In this document: piece after piece, positions 1 through 8,857 of the stretch
Numbering within the stretch: the first letter of the stretch is position 1
How the letters are laid out: each line of letters starts with the position of its first letter
Source: Hydrogenophaga sp040372165
GTDB taxonomy: Bacteria; Pseudomonadota; Gammaproteobacteria; Burkholderiales; Burkholderiaceae_C
DNA: 64,000 nt
Direction: 5' to 3'
NCBI RefSeq assembly: GCF_040372165.1
Contig: NZ_BAABWG010000002.1
Span: 124,001 to 188,000, forward strand
Translations under genes and position numbers: made by a program
Notes under the pieces: generated by a model
Seen by the model: the letters and a program-made list of their open reading frames with translations, nothing else
Databases searched by the model: none
What the model was told of the DNA's origin: nothing

Positions 1-1487
1 AGCGTCCAGGTGCGCAGGTTCTTGTCTTCGGCGATGGTGGTGCCAGCGGTTTCGAAGCGCGGGCCGCCTTCGCCCAGCAGCAACTCGGGGAAGAGCTGAC
101 GCTCGTACACCGGGAGCTTGCGGCGGGCTTCGAACTGGCCCGTGCTGGGGTTGAACGAACCCTGCTCGGTGTGCACGCCTCCCGCATCCGCCACCGGCCC
201 CTTGAACACCCACTCCGGCAGCGGTGCTTTCGACAGCGCTTTGCCCGCGTCGATGTCTTCCTGAATCATCTTCGCCACATCCAGCCAGCCGGCTTCCTGC
301 CAGAGTTCGAAGGGGCCTTGCTTCATGCCAAAGCCCCAGCGCATGGCCTGGTCCACGTCGCGTGCGGTCTCGGCAATGGTGGCCAGGTGCACGGCCGCGT
401 AGTGGAAGCTGTTGCGCAAGATCGCCCACAGGAACTGGCCTTGCGGGCCTTCGCTGTTGCGAAGCAGCTTCAGGCGCTCGGCTGCCGGGCGCTTGAGCAT
501 GCGGCCATACACCTCGTCGCCCTTGCTGCCACGGCTGCCGCCTTCCTGCGGGATGTAGCTCTTGGACGCCAGGTCGAAGCGGTGAATGTCGCGCCCCACC
601 TTCTTGAAGAAGCCGGCTTTGGTTTTCTGACCCAGGTTGCCCATCTCGATGAGCGTCTTGAGCACTTCCGGTGTCGAGAAGTTGCCGTAAAACGGATCGG
701 TCTCGTCGCTGAGGTTGTCCTGCAAGGTCTTGATGACGTGTGCCATTGTGTCCAGGCCCACCACATCGGAGGTGCGGAAGGTACCGCTGGAGGCGCGGCC
801 CAGGCGCTTGCCCGTCAGGTCATCGACCACATCGAAGGTCAGGCCGAACTTCTCGACTTCCTTCATGGTGGTCAGCAAGCCGGCAATGCCCAGTCGGTTG
901 GCAACGAAGTTTGGCGTGTCCTTGGCGCGAACCACGCCTTTGCCCACGCCAGTGGTGACAAAGCTCTCCAACTGGTCCAGGATGGCCGGGTCGGTCGTTG
1001 GCGTCGGGATCAGCTCCACCAGCGGCATGTAGCGCGGCGGGTTGAAAAAGTGAATGCCGCAGAAACGTGGCTTGAGCGAATCCGGCAGTGGCTTGGACAG
1101 TGCCGTGATCGACAGGCCGGAGGTGTTGGTGGCGAGGATGGCGTGATCGGCAATGTACGGGGCAATCTTGCTGTAAAGATCGTGCTTCCAGTCCATGCGC
1201 TCGGCGATGGCCTCGATGATGAGGTCGCAATCGCGCAACTGCTCCAGGTGCTCTTCGTAGTTGGCCTGGCCGATCAGGGATGCATCGCTGGCCACACCGA
1301 GCGGTGATGGCTTGAGCTTCTTGAGGCTGTCAACGGCGCGTGTGACGATGCCGTTCTTGGGCCCCTCTTTGGCGGGGAGGTCGAACAGCACCACAGGCAC
1401 CTTGACGTTGACCAGGTGCGCAGCGATTTGCGCACCCATCACGCCAGCGCCCAGGACGGCGACTTTCTTGACTTGGAATCGTTTCAT
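1..1487 (-). CDS. 3-hydroxyacyl-CoA dehydrogenase / enoyl-CoA hydratase, FadN-type (partial, C-terminus outside window)
   Basis: Beta-oxidation enzyme that oxidises 3-hydroxyacyl-CoA with NAD. The protein begins MKRFQVKKVAVLGAGVMG, with the Rossmann GxGxxG motif at residues 10-16. It continues with NTSGLSI and GIHFFNPP, hallmarks of the 3-hydroxyacyl-CoA dehydrogenase NAD domain, followed by the C-terminal dehydrogenase domain (GRASSGTFRTSDVVGLD). About 495 codons are visible and the frame stays open to base 1. The dehydrogenase part is at the N-terminus, so the domain order is that of FadN-like proteins rather than E. coli FadB. An enoyl-CoA hydratase domain would be expected beyond the window edge (family knowledge, not seen). 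It lies downstream of the acyl-CoA dehydrogenase and TetR genes on the same strand, consistent with one fatty-acid degradation unit. Confidence 0.9.
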   Translation of the reverse strand, partial: MKRFQVKKVAVLGAGVMGAQIAAHLVNVKVPVVLFDLPAKEGPKNGIVTRAVDSLKKLKPSPLGVASDASLIGQANYEEHLEQLRDCDLIIEAIAERMDWKHDLYSKIAPYIADHAILATNTSGLSITALSKPLPDSLKPRFCGIHFFNPPRYMPLVELIPTPTTDPAILDQLESFVTTGVGKGVVRAKDTPNFVANRLGIAGLLTTMKEVEKFGLTFDVVDDLTGKRLGRASSGTFRTSDVVGLDTMAHVIKTLQDNLSDETDPFYGNFSTPEVLKTLIEMGNLGQKTKAGFFKKVGRDIHRFDLASKSYIPQEGGSRGSKGDEVYGRMLKRPAAERLKLLRNSEGPQGQFLWAILRNSFHYAAVHLATIAETARDVDQAMRWGFGMKQGPFELWQEAGWLDVAKMIQEDIDAGKALSKAPLPEWVFKGPVADAGGVHTEQGSFNPSTGQFEARRKLPVYERQLFPELLLGEGGPRFETAGTTIAEDKNLRTWT

Positions 1488-1554
1488 GAATGGTTTTCCT
1501 TAACGCATTGCGGTGTGTGCAATGCCTGAGGGGTATTTGAGGAGGTGCCGGGCG

Positions 1555-2004
1555 TCATTCGACGCGGATCCACTCCTGTGTTCGATAGAAGGGGCCGAGA
1601 TAGCCACGCATTTGCAATTTCTTGCCGCCGTCAATCGGGCGGATGCGTGCGCGATAGACCTTGCCGTTTTTCGGGTCGAGCACATCGCCACCTTCCCAGG
1701 TGGGCTCGCTGTCGCCATTCTTCTTGAGGTTGCGAAGAATGGTCAGTCCCACCACGGGTTTGTCCTTGCGCTCGTCTGTGCATTCAATGCACTTCGGATC
1801 GGCAACCTCCGGGTCGATCAGCTTCTCGATCCGCCCCGTGACCACACCATCCTTTTCTTCAATGCGCACCAGCGACTTGGCCTTGCCCGTGTCGTCGTCG
1901 ATCGTCTTCCACAAACCGGTGGGGCTCATCTGGGCCCAGGCGGCGGGGGTGATCAATGCCGCGGCGGTGATCAGGGGCAGTGCTTTGATGGCCAAAGTGC
2001 GCAT
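1555..2004 (-). CDS. DUF2147 family exported protein
   Basis: A 149-residue protein with a signal peptide (hydrophobic ALPLITAAALITPAAWAQ-type segment, predicted cleavage after AWA-Q near residue 24). The mature part has the DUF2147 pattern: GLWKTIDDDTGKAKSLVRI near the start, a central CIEC pair, then LKKNGDSEPTWEGGDVLDPKNGK and a C-terminal GYLGPFYRTQEW. Function in this family is unknown; it is predicted periplasmic. It sits between the acyl-CoA dehydrogenase and hydroxyacyl-CoA dehydrogenase genes on the same strand, so co-transcription with beta-oxidation genes is likely. A plausible ribosome site (aaggagacc on the minus strand) precedes the ATG. Confidence 0.85.
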   Translation of the reverse strand: MRTLAIKALPLITAAALITPAAWAQMSPTGLWKTIDDDTGKAKSLVRIEEKDGVVTGRIEKLIDPEVADPKCIECTDERKDKPVVGLTILRNLKKNGDSEPTWEGGDVLDPKNGKVYRARIRPIDGGKKLQMRGYLGPFYRTQEWIRVE

Positions 2005-2073
2005 GGTGGTCTCCTTGAAGTTTTTTCGTGGTGTTGTCTCAGGGGGCGTGCCAGACAGACAGGGCGGCTGGCC

Positions 2074-3870
2074 TCAGGCCAGAGCAGCGTCCGTGTCCAT
2101 CAGCACCTTGCTGCCGGCGCGGGCCGTGCGCATCAGCGTGGCGGTTTCCGGGAACAGCTTGGCGAAGTAGAAGCGTGCGGTCTGCAGCTTGGCCGTGTAG
2201 AACGGGTCGGTGCTGCCAGCTTCAATCTGCTGCAGCGAGACCTGTGCCATGCGGGCAAAGAAGTAGCCAAACACCAGATGGCCGACGACGCGGAGGTAGT
2301 CCACCGCAGCGGCGCCCACTTCGTCTGCGTTTTGCAAACCTTTGAAGCCGATTTCCATGGTGAACTTGGTGACCTGGTCTCCCATCACCGCCAGCGGGTT
2401 GATGAACTCGGCCATCTTCTCGTTGACGCCTTCTTCCTGCACCAGCTGTGCCACCAGCTTGCCGAACTTCTTGAGCGTGGCGCCGTTGTTGCCCAGCACC
2501 TTGCGACCCAGCAAGTCGAGTGACTGCACGGTGTTCGTGCCTTCGTAGATCATGTTGATGCGGGCATCGCGCACGTGTTGCTCCATGCCCCATTCCTTGA
2601 TGTAGCCGTGGCCACCAAAGACCTGCTGGCACATCACGGTGGCTTCGAAACCGTTGTCGGTCAGGAAGGCCTTGACGATAGGGGTCAGCAGGGCAACCAG
2701 CTCGCCGCATTCCTTGCGAACTTTGTCGTCGGGGTGGTGCAGTTCCTTGTCGAGCAGCAGCGTGCAGAAAATGGCCATGGCGCGGCCACCTTCGGCATAG
2801 GCCTTGGCCGTCATCAGCATCTTGCGCACGTCGGGATGCACGATGATGGGGTCGGCTTCTTTCTCGGGGGCCTTTTTGCCAGTCAGGCTGCGCATCTGGA
2901 TGCGGTCCTTGGCGTAGGCCAGGGCGTTCTGGTACGCCACTTCGGTCAGGCCGAGCGACTGGTTGCCCACGCCCAGGCGCGCGGCGTTCATCATCACGAA
3001 CATGGCGGCCAGGCCTTTGTTGGGCTCGCCCACCATGGTGCCGACGGCGTCTTCGAGGATCATCTGGGCGGTGGCGTTGCCGTGGATGCCCATCTTGTGC
3101 TCCAGACCGCCGCAGTGGATGCCATTGCGCTCGCCGATGCTTCCGTCGGCATTGACCTTGAACTTGGGCACGATGAACAGGCTGATGCCTTTGCTGCCCT
3201 TGGGCGCGTCAGGCAGGCGGGCCAGCACCAGGTGAACGATGTTTTCGGTGAAGTCGTGTTCGCCGGCAGAAATGAAGATCTTCTGGCCGGTGATCTTGTA
3301 GGTGCCGTCTGCCTGTGGCTCGGCCTTGGTGCGCAGCATGCCGAGGTCGGTGCCGCAGTGCGGCTCGGTCAGGCACATGGTGCCGGTCCACTCGCCGCTG
3401 GTCAGCTTGGACAGGTACAGGCTCTTTTGCTCGTCGGTGCCGTGGGCGTGCAAGCATTCGTAGGCGCCGTGCGACAGGCCGGGGTACATGGTCCAGGCCT
3501 GGTTGGCGGAGTTCAGCATTTCATAGAAGCACTGGTTCACCACAAACGGCAGGCCCTGACCTTCGTAGGCGGGGTCACATGCCAATGCCGCCCAGCCACC
3601 TTCGATGTACTGCGCATAGGCTTCCTTGAAGCCTTTGGGCGTGGTGACCTCATGGGTGTCTTTGTTCAGTGTGCAGCCCTCTTCGTCGCCTGAAATATTG
3701 AGCGGGAAGATGACCTCTGACGCGAACTTGCCGCCTTCCTCCAGCACTGCGCTGATGGTCTCGGCATCAATCTCTGCATGGGGCGGCAGCGCCTTGAGTT
3801 CCTCTTCGGCCTTGAACACTTCGTTGAGCAGAAACTGCATGTCGCGCAGTGGCGGGGTGTAAGTGGGCAT
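2074..3870 (-). CDS. acyl-CoA dehydrogenase with extended C-terminus
   Basis: FAD-dependent first step of beta-oxidation. The 598 residues match the long acyl-CoA dehydrogenase class (about 600 residues) common in beta- and gammaproteobacteria. N-terminal helices are followed by the FAD/substrate signature (CLTEPHCGTDLGMLRTKA), then GTEP-class C-terminal motifs such as QQVFGGHGYIKEWGMEQ and INMIYEGTNTVQSLDLLGRK, then an extra C-terminal helical domain. AGGAGT lies 5 nt before the ATG on the minus strand. It is followed by DUF2147 and FadN-like genes and preceded by a TetR gene 51 nt upstream. Chain-length preference cannot be read from sequence. Confidence 0.95.
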   Translation of the reverse strand: MPTYTPPLRDMQFLLNEVFKAEEELKALPPHAEIDAETISAVLEEGGKFASEVIFPLNISGDEEGCTLNKDTHEVTTPKGFKEAYAQYIEGGWAALACDPAYEGQGLPFVVNQCFYEMLNSANQAWTMYPGLSHGAYECLHAHGTDEQKSLYLSKLTSGEWTGTMCLTEPHCGTDLGMLRTKAEPQADGTYKITGQKIFISAGEHDFTENIVHLVLARLPDAPKGSKGISLFIVPKFKVNADGSIGERNGIHCGGLEHKMGIHGNATAQMILEDAVGTMVGEPNKGLAAMFVMMNAARLGVGNQSLGLTEVAYQNALAYAKDRIQMRSLTGKKAPEKEADPIIVHPDVRKMLMTAKAYAEGGRAMAIFCTLLLDKELHHPDDKVRKECGELVALLTPIVKAFLTDNGFEATVMCQQVFGGHGYIKEWGMEQHVRDARINMIYEGTNTVQSLDLLGRKVLGNNGATLKKFGKLVAQLVQEEGVNEKMAEFINPLAVMGDQVTKFTMEIGFKGLQNADEVGAAAVDYLRVVGHLVFGYFFARMAQVSLQQIEAGSTDPFYTAKLQTARFYFAKLFPETATLMRTARAGSKVLMDTDAALA

Positions 3871-3921
3871 ATTGACTCCTGTGGGCTTTCGATAAGGTTG
3901 AATGTGAAAAGGACTTGCGTT

Positions 3922-4620
3922 TCAGGTTTTGTTTTTGCGCTTGGCCTTGACGCCATTGGTGGCGGGTTCGGCGTCAGGCAAGGCGTAGCGGCCGATGATG
4001 CTTTCGAATGCCCTGACGGCGCGTTCCAGAGAGCCTGGTTCGCGCAGGAAGCGGGCTTCGTAGTGCAGGGCGAGAATCAGGGCATGGACTTCAAAAGCCA
4101 TCTGATGGGCATCGGTTTCTGCTTTGAGGTGACCTTCGGTCTTGCCCTGTTCGATGGCGCGACGCATGGCGGCCAGCCAGGTACTGACCGAGCTGGCCAG
4201 CGCATCGCGCACAGGGCCCGGCCGGTCGTCAAACTCGACAGCACCACCGATGTAAATGCAACCAGAGTCGATTTCAGCCGAGGTGCGCTTCATCCAGTTG
4301 TCAAACATGGCGCGCAAGCGGGGCAGTCCGCGCGGTGCCGCCATGGCCGGATAGAACACTTCGTCTTCAAACCGGGTGTGGTACTCGCGCACCACGGAAA
4401 TCTGCAGCTCCTCGCGTGAGCCGAAGTGGGCGAACACACCAGACTTGCTCATCTGCATGACTTCGGCCAGTGCGCCGATGGACAGGCCTTCCAGGCCAAT
4501 CTGCGTGGCCAGGCCGAGCGCGGCGTCCACAATGGCCGCCTTGGTTTGCTGGCCTTTTTGCAGTGTTTTGCCGCTGGCGCGGGAAGCGCGGGGCTTTCGG
4601 GTTGACGTGGCGAGGCTCAT
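3922..4620 (-). CDS. TetR/AcrR family transcriptional regulator
   Basis: A 232-residue one-component regulator. A Lys/Arg-rich N-terminal tail is followed by a TetR helix-turn-helix (GLEGLSIGALAEVMQMSKSG then VFAHFGSREELQ, about residues 43-77). The C-terminal half is the helical ligand and dimer domain, TetR_C-like, with CIYIGGAVEFDDRPGPVRD. It heads the acyl-CoA dehydrogenase cluster in the same orientation. A 23-bp near-perfect palindrome at 4657-4679, just upstream of its start, is the likely auto-operator. The ligand is probably an acyl-CoA or fatty acid, inferred only from the neighbours. Confidence 0.9.
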   Translation of the reverse strand: MSLATSTRKPRASRASGKTLQKGQQTKAAIVDAALGLATQIGLEGLSIGALAEVMQMSKSGVFAHFGSREELQISVVREYHTRFEDEVFYPAMAAPRGLPRLRAMFDNWMKRTSAEIDSGCIYIGGAVEFDDRPGPVRDALASSVSTWLAAMRRAIEQGKTEGHLKAETDAHQMAFEVHALILALHYEARFLREPGSLERAVRAFESIIGRYALPDAEPATNGVKAKRKNKT

Positions 4621-4656
4621 GGGCGAGGCTATGCATCTGGTTCCGGGAAAAAGAAA

Positions 4657-4679
4657 ACCGTCCGTTTAAAACGAACGGT
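4657..4679. promoter_or_regulatory. TetR-type operator palindrome
   Basis: Two 11-bp arms, ACCGTCCGTTT and AAACGAACGGT, flank a central A with one mismatch. The site lies 37 bp upstream of the TetR start codon in an AT-rich stretch that would hold its promoter. Size and symmetry are as expected for a TetR dimer site; binding by this particular TetR is inference. Confidence 0.6.
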
Positions 4680-4771
4680 CGTGCTATTTTTACCCAAAAA
4701 CAGATTTCGTGCGCAAGTCCCTCGGGAAAACGCGGAGATTTTTTCCTAGAGTGGCGACTCTAGGGCCTGGC

Positions 4772-5467
4772 TCAGAGGTGACCGGCGGGCAGCAGCACGT
4801 TGAGGCTGTGCTCGAGGTTCTCGTTGGGAAGGCGCTTGAACCCACTGCGGGCAAAACGCTGGAGGCGGCCCACGCAGAAGGCAGTGATGACCGAGGCGTC
4901 GGCCTGTGCATCCACCGTGGGCGTGGTGGCGCCGGCGAGCACAGAGACCTCACGCAGTTGCTGGCGCAGACTGGATTCGATCTTGTCGAAGAACAGATTC
5001 ATGCGTTGTTGAAGCCGCTCGTTCTCGAAGACCAGCGCATCACCCACCATGACCCTGGCCATCCCAGGGTTTTTTTCGCCGAACTGCAACAGTACCGTCA
5101 CCAGTCGGCGAGCTCGAAGCACGGGATCGGCCTCGCGTTCTTCGAGTTGCCCGATGAGCCCCAGGACGGACTGCTCAATGAAATCGATCAGCCCTTCAAA
5201 CATCTGGGCCTTGCTGGCGAAATGCCGGTACAGCGCAGCTTCACTCACTTCGAGACGGGCTGCCAGCGCAGCAGTGGTGACGCGCTCGCTTCCAGGTTGT
5301 TCGAGCATGGTGGCCAGGGCCTGAAGGATCTGCACCCTGCGTTCGCCCGGCTTGGGGCGCTTGCGCGTGGGGGCCCCGGCGCCACCGCCACTCTTGGCGG
5401 CTGTGCCGTCGGATATGCCTGCTGGTAGGTTCTCGGGTGCGCTGTCGTTCATCTGCCGTCGATCCAT
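4772..5467 (-). CDS. slmA: nucleoid occlusion factor SlmA (TetR family)
   Basis: A 231-residue TetR-family protein. In characterised bacteria SlmA binds DNA over the nucleoid and antagonises FtsZ ring assembly. After a low-complexity N-terminal tail (residues 1-35) come RRVQILQALATMLEQPGSER, VTTAALAARLEVSEAALYRH and FASKAQMFEGLIDFIEQS, the SlmA-type helix-turn-helix. The C-terminal region (DPVLRARRLVTVLLQFGEKN, LQRFARSGFKRLPNENLEH) also follows SlmA. The ATG at 5467 is preceded by GGGGA at 7 nt; a second ATG at 5452 is possible. It lies 78 nt downstream of the sensor kinase. Proximity to argB is usual in betaproteobacteria. Confidence 0.85.
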   Translation of the reverse strand: MDRRQMNDSAPENLPAGISDGTAAKSGGGAGAPTRKRPKPGERRVQILQALATMLEQPGSERVTTAALAARLEVSEAALYRHFASKAQMFEGLIDFIEQSVLGLIGQLEEREADPVLRARRLVTVLLQFGEKNPGMARVMVGDALVFENERLQQRMNLFFDKIESSLRQQLREVSVLAGATTPTVDAQADASVITAFCVGRLQRFARSGFKRLPNENLEHSLNVLLPAGHL

Positions 5468-5545
5468 GGGGCAGTCCCCAGGGAAGTTGGGAAAACTGCC
5501 GGCCCATCAAAGTTTTCAATCATTCTCGCACAGAGGCACACCCTG

Positions 5546-7048
5546 TTACAGGTGTGTCGCATCGGGTGACGGTGAGTCGGGGCCTCCGTCGCCTGAGAAC
5601 AGGTGGCTTGTCAACGGAAAAACGACACGAACACGCAATCCACGCCCATTGCTACCCTGGCCAAGATCAAGCTGAGTGTGGTGGGCGCGAGCAATCTCGC
5701 TGGCAATGGCCAGCCCTAGCCCGTTGCCTTCGGTTGTGCTGCCGGGAAGGCGGTAAAAACGTTCGATGACGCGGGCGTGTTCGCTCCGTGGGATGCCGGG
5801 CCCGTCGTCTTCAACCTCCACCCATCCCGAACCCGTGAGCTCGCCGGCCCCGCAGCGCAACGTGACCCGACCATCCCTGGGGGTGTATTTGATCGCGTTG
5901 TCCAGAAGGTTGATCAACAACTCGCGCAGCAGCCAGGTGTGGCCGGGCACCTGGACTGCCGAGGCTTCCAGGCCCAGGTCAATTTGCTTGGCGGACGCCG
6001 TGTCGAGAAACATGGACAGGACGTTTTCGCATACGTCCTTGAGGTCCACCATGTCCATGGGTTGTGAATGGGTGTTGATTGCGTCTGCGCGAGACAGTGC
6101 CAGCAACTGGCTCGCCAGCTGGGAGGTACGCCGGCTGGCATCCCGCAGCCGCCTGACCTGTTCGACCTTGATGGGCACCGGCTCATCGTCTGCCAGGCGG
6201 CGGGCAGACTGGGCCCAGGCTTCTACCTGTGCCTGGAGGGCAGCCAGGGGCGTGCGTAACTGGTGCGCCGCATCGGCAATGAAACGCCGCTGCCCTTCCG
6301 ACTGGGCATTGACCATGGCAAAGAGGCGGTTGAGCGATTCGACCAACGGCTGCACTTCGTCAGGCACTCCGTCGACCCGGATTGGACTGAGATCGCGAGG
6401 TGACCGGCGTTCGACCGCACGCCTGAGTTGGGTCAACGGACGCAAGGCACGGGATACAGCCCAAGTCATGGCCAAACCGCCCACGATCATCAGCACCAGA
6501 TTGGGCAGCAACACGCGCTCGGCCACGGTGGCCAGCCAGCGCTGGCGGGCATCCGAGCCATCTGCAAGCATGACAATGATGGGTCCGGCAGCGCTGCGCG
6601 AGCGCTGGGCAATCACTCGATACGTGGTGCCATCTTCGACCACGCTCAGAAACTCGGCATCGCCGGTGGCGGGGACCACATCAGGCAGCCAGTCCTGGCC
6701 CGACAAAAGTCGGCCATGTTCATCAAAGATGCCATAGGCAGCATAGCCTTGCCGCGCCTTGAGAAACTCTTCCACCGGCGGAGCCAGAAGCAAAGCGATG
6801 CCCGGCGGTTCTACGCCGCTGGTCGCACCGCTGCGGGCCTGGGCGACCACCACGGAATCGGCCAGCAGGGGGACGAGCTGTTGCAGCTGTTTGTCTTGCT
6901 GGAGGGCCGCTGTGCCGGCATTCTGGTAGTGGAAATACACACTGACCAGACCCACCAGACTCAATGGCAGCAGCAGCATGACCAGCAGGCGCCTTTGCAG
7001 GCCCCAGATCATGCCGGCGGTGCTGCGCTGGTCAGTTGCCGTTGTCAT
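5546..7048 (-). CDS. sensor histidine kinase, TctE-like
   Basis: Membrane sensor kinase of 500 residues starting at 7048 (MTTATDQRS), overlapping the regulator stop by 17 nt, which indicates translational coupling. An N-terminal membrane helix (LLVMLLLPLSLVGLVSVYF) precedes a periplasmic domain of the two-component-sensor N-terminal type (residues about 45-165). A second helix (LPNLVLMIVGGLAMTWAVS) and HAMP-like region follow, then the HisKA H-box FIADAAHQLRTPLAALQAQ with the phospho-accepting His. The N-box (LLINLLDNAIKYTP), G1 (VEVEDDGPGIP) and G2 (GNGLGLAIASEIA) of the ATPase domain are intact. The relation to TctE (tricarboxylate sensing) is by domain type only; the signal is unknown. Confidence 0.92.
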   Translation of the reverse strand: MTTATDQRSTAGMIWGLQRRLLVMLLLPLSLVGLVSVYFHYQNAGTAALQQDKQLQQLVPLLADSVVVAQARSGATSGVEPPGIALLLAPPVEEFLKARQGYAAYGIFDEHGRLLSGQDWLPDVVPATGDAEFLSVVEDGTTYRVIAQRSRSAAGPIIVMLADGSDARQRWLATVAERVLLPNLVLMIVGGLAMTWAVSRALRPLTQLRRAVERRSPRDLSPIRVDGVPDEVQPLVESLNRLFAMVNAQSEGQRRFIADAAHQLRTPLAALQAQVEAWAQSARRLADDEPVPIKVEQVRRLRDASRRTSQLASQLLALSRADAINTHSQPMDMVDLKDVCENVLSMFLDTASAKQIDLGLEASAVQVPGHTWLLRELLINLLDNAIKYTPRDGRVTLRCGAGELTGSGWVEVEDDGPGIPRSEHARVIERFYRLPGSTTEGNGLGLAIASEIARAHHTQLDLGQGSNGRGLRVRVVFPLTSHLFSGDGGPDSPSPDATHL

Positions 7049-7724
7049 GCCTCTCGGCCGTGGCCAGCTCCAGGCGATATCCAAACCCGCGAATCGAGCG
7101 AAGGGCGATGCCTGCTGGCTCCAGTTTGCCTCGCAGACGAGAGACGTATACCTCGATGGCGTTGGGCGTGATTTCCTTGTCCCAGCCGGTCAAGGCCAGG
7201 AGGAGCTTGTCTTTGGCGGCGGGCTTGGGTGCTTGCAACAGCAGATACTCCAGTACCGTCCATTCCCTGGGGCCGAGTTCCAGGAGCTGGTCGCCAAGCA
7301 TGACGCGGCGATGTGCGGTGTCCATCTCCAGCGACCCGAAGCTCAGCACGGCAGATGTGGCCGCTTGTGAACGGCGCAAGAGCGCCCGCAGTCGGGCCAG
7401 CAGCTCGGGTAGCTCATAAGGCTTGAGCATGTAGTCGTCAGCGCCGAGGTCCAGGCCTTGTACCCGGTCTCGCAGTGCATCGCGGGCGGTCAGTATGAGC
7501 ACCGGCATGCTCAGGCCCTTGGCGCGCAGACGTCGCGTCAGCTCCAGCCCGTCAATGCCTGGAAGCCCGATGTCCACGATGGCCAGGTCAAATGTCTCCT
7601 GGACCAGCGCTTCTTCGGCGCGCTCTGCGCTGCCGACCCAGTCCACGGTGTAGCCTGCGTCCGTCAGGCCCAGTTTCATGCCACTGGCGACCATGACGTC
7701 GTCTTCAACCAGCAAAAGGCGCAT
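7032..7724 (-). CDS. response regulator, OmpR/TctD family
   Basis: A 230-residue OmpR-class regulator. The start is set at 7724, MRLLLVEDDVMVASG, where the receiver domain begins; the longer open frame adds 26 atypical residues. The acidic pair is EDD, the phospho-acceptor Asp is in LAIVDIGLPGIDGLEL, the switch residues are in VLILTARDALRDRV, and the conserved Lys is in GADDYMLKPYELPEL. The C-terminal winged helix ends in EVYVSRLRGKLEPAGIALRS and RGFGYRLE. It is transcribed ahead of, and overlapping, its cognate kinase. No tct transport genes are visible in the window, so the regulated target is unknown. Confidence 0.93.
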   Translation of the reverse strand: MRLLLVEDDVMVASGMKLGLTDAGYTVDWVGSAERAEEALVQETFDLAIVDIGLPGIDGLELTRRLRAKGLSMPVLILTARDALRDRVQGLDLGADDYMLKPYELPELLARLRALLRRSQAATSAVLSFGSLEMDTAHRRVMLGDQLLELGPREWTVLEYLLLQAPKPAAKDKLLLALTGWDKEITPNAIEVYVSRLRGKLEPAGIALRSIRGFGYRLELATAERHDNGN

Positions 7725-7839
7725 ATCGTTCTTGGTGTCGTGAAATGCAAATGGCAGAACCTGCAGGTGGGCATGGACTGCCGCCATGGCGGCTCGCGTC
7801 ACCTTTTGGGCGTTGCGAGCCAGGTTTCGGTGATTCGGT

Positions 7840-8751
7840 TCAGTGAGACCGGATCATGGTGCCGAAGGGCTGATCTCCCAGCACTTCAAGCAGCAAGGCG
7901 TGAGGCACGCGGCCGTCAATGATGTGAACGGCGTTGACACCGCTCTTGGCGGCATCCAGTGCACCGGCAATCTTGGGAATCATGCCGCCGCTGATGGTGC
8001 CGTCTTCGCACAGTTCGTCGATGCGGCGTGGTGTGAGTTGCGTCAGCAGCTTGCCTTCCTTGTCCAGCACACCCGGAATGTTGGTGAGCATCAGCAGCTT
8101 TTCCGCCTGCAACACGGTGGCCAGCTTGGCTGCCACCACGTCGGCATTGATGTTGTAGCTCTCGTTGCTTTCACCGAAGCCGATCGGGCTGACCACCGGA
8201 ATGAACTGGTCGTCCTGCAAGGCCTTCACGGCGCTGGGGTCGATGCTGAGGATGCTGCCGACCTGACCAACGTCATGCTGCAGATTCGGGTCTTTCTGAT
8301 CGGCCATGCGCAGCTTCTCGGCGCGGATCATGGCGCCGTCTCGGCCGGTCAGGCCCACGGCTTTACCGCCCGCCTGGTTGATCAGGCCCACGATGTCCTG
8401 CTGCACTTCGCCGGCCAGCACCCACTCCACCACTTCCATGGTTTCGGCGTCGGTCACACGCATGCCCTGGATGAATTCGCCCTTTTTGCCAAGGCGCTTG
8501 AGCAGGGTTTCGATCTGCGGGCCACCGCCGTGCACCACCACCGGGTTGATGCCCACCAGCTTGAGCAAGACCACGTCCTCGGCGAAGTCCTGCTGCAAAG
8601 CCGGGTCGGTCATGGCGTTGCCGCCGTATTTGATGACCATGGTCCTGCCGTGGAACTTGCGGATGTACGGCAAGGCCTGGGCCAGAATCTCGGCCTTTTC
8701 CCGCGGCTGGATGTGCGAGAGGTCGACTGGGGTGTGGTTGAGGGTGCTCAT
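7840..8751 (-). CDS. argB: acetylglutamate kinase
   Basis: Second step of arginine synthesis: ATP-dependent phosphorylation of N-acetylglutamate in the cytoplasm. The 303 residues show the amino-acid kinase fold with KYGGNAM (phosphate-binding Lys-Gly-Gly region), VVHGGGPQIETLLKRLGKKG (substrate loop), and GEVQQDIVGLINQAGGKAVGL. Late in the protein are NINADVVAAKLATVLQAEKL and the C-terminal GGMIPKIAGALDAAKSGV with HIIDGRVPHALLLEVL. These are typical of bacterial ArgB at usual length. It is followed 115 bp downstream by the TctDE-like system and then slmA on the same strand. Confidence 0.97.
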   Translation of the reverse strand: MSTLNHTPVDLSHIQPREKAEILAQALPYIRKFHGRTMVIKYGGNAMTDPALQQDFAEDVVLLKLVGINPVVVHGGGPQIETLLKRLGKKGEFIQGMRVTDAETMEVVEWVLAGEVQQDIVGLINQAGGKAVGLTGRDGAMIRAEKLRMADQKDPNLQHDVGQVGSILSIDPSAVKALQDDQFIPVVSPIGFGESNESYNINADVVAAKLATVLQAEKLLMLTNIPGVLDKEGKLLTQLTPRRIDELCEDGTISGGMIPKIAGALDAAKSGVNAVHIIDGRVPHALLLEVLGDQPFGTMIRSH

Positions 8752-8804
8752 TCGGATACCAGATCGTTCGGAAGGGCAAAAACCTGATTGTAGAACTGCG
8801 GACG

Positions 8805-8841
8805 AAAAGGGTGGGGGTCCTGGGAGCTGCGTCCCCCACCC
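8805..8841 (-). terminator. rho-independent terminator of the fatty acyl-CoA reductase gene
   Basis: A 9-bp perfect stem (GGGTGGGGG at 8809-8817 with CCCCCACCC at 8833-8841). On the minus strand it is followed by TTTT. It lies 17 nt past the reductase stop codon and upstream of argB. Confidence 0.7.
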
Positions 8842-8857
8842 GCCTTGCCTGGAGCAA

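Noticed and set aside
5533..5562. CACACC...GGTGTG inverted repeat near the slmA start as a terminator
   Set aside because: Arms are short, pairing is ambiguous, and no T-run follows on either strand.
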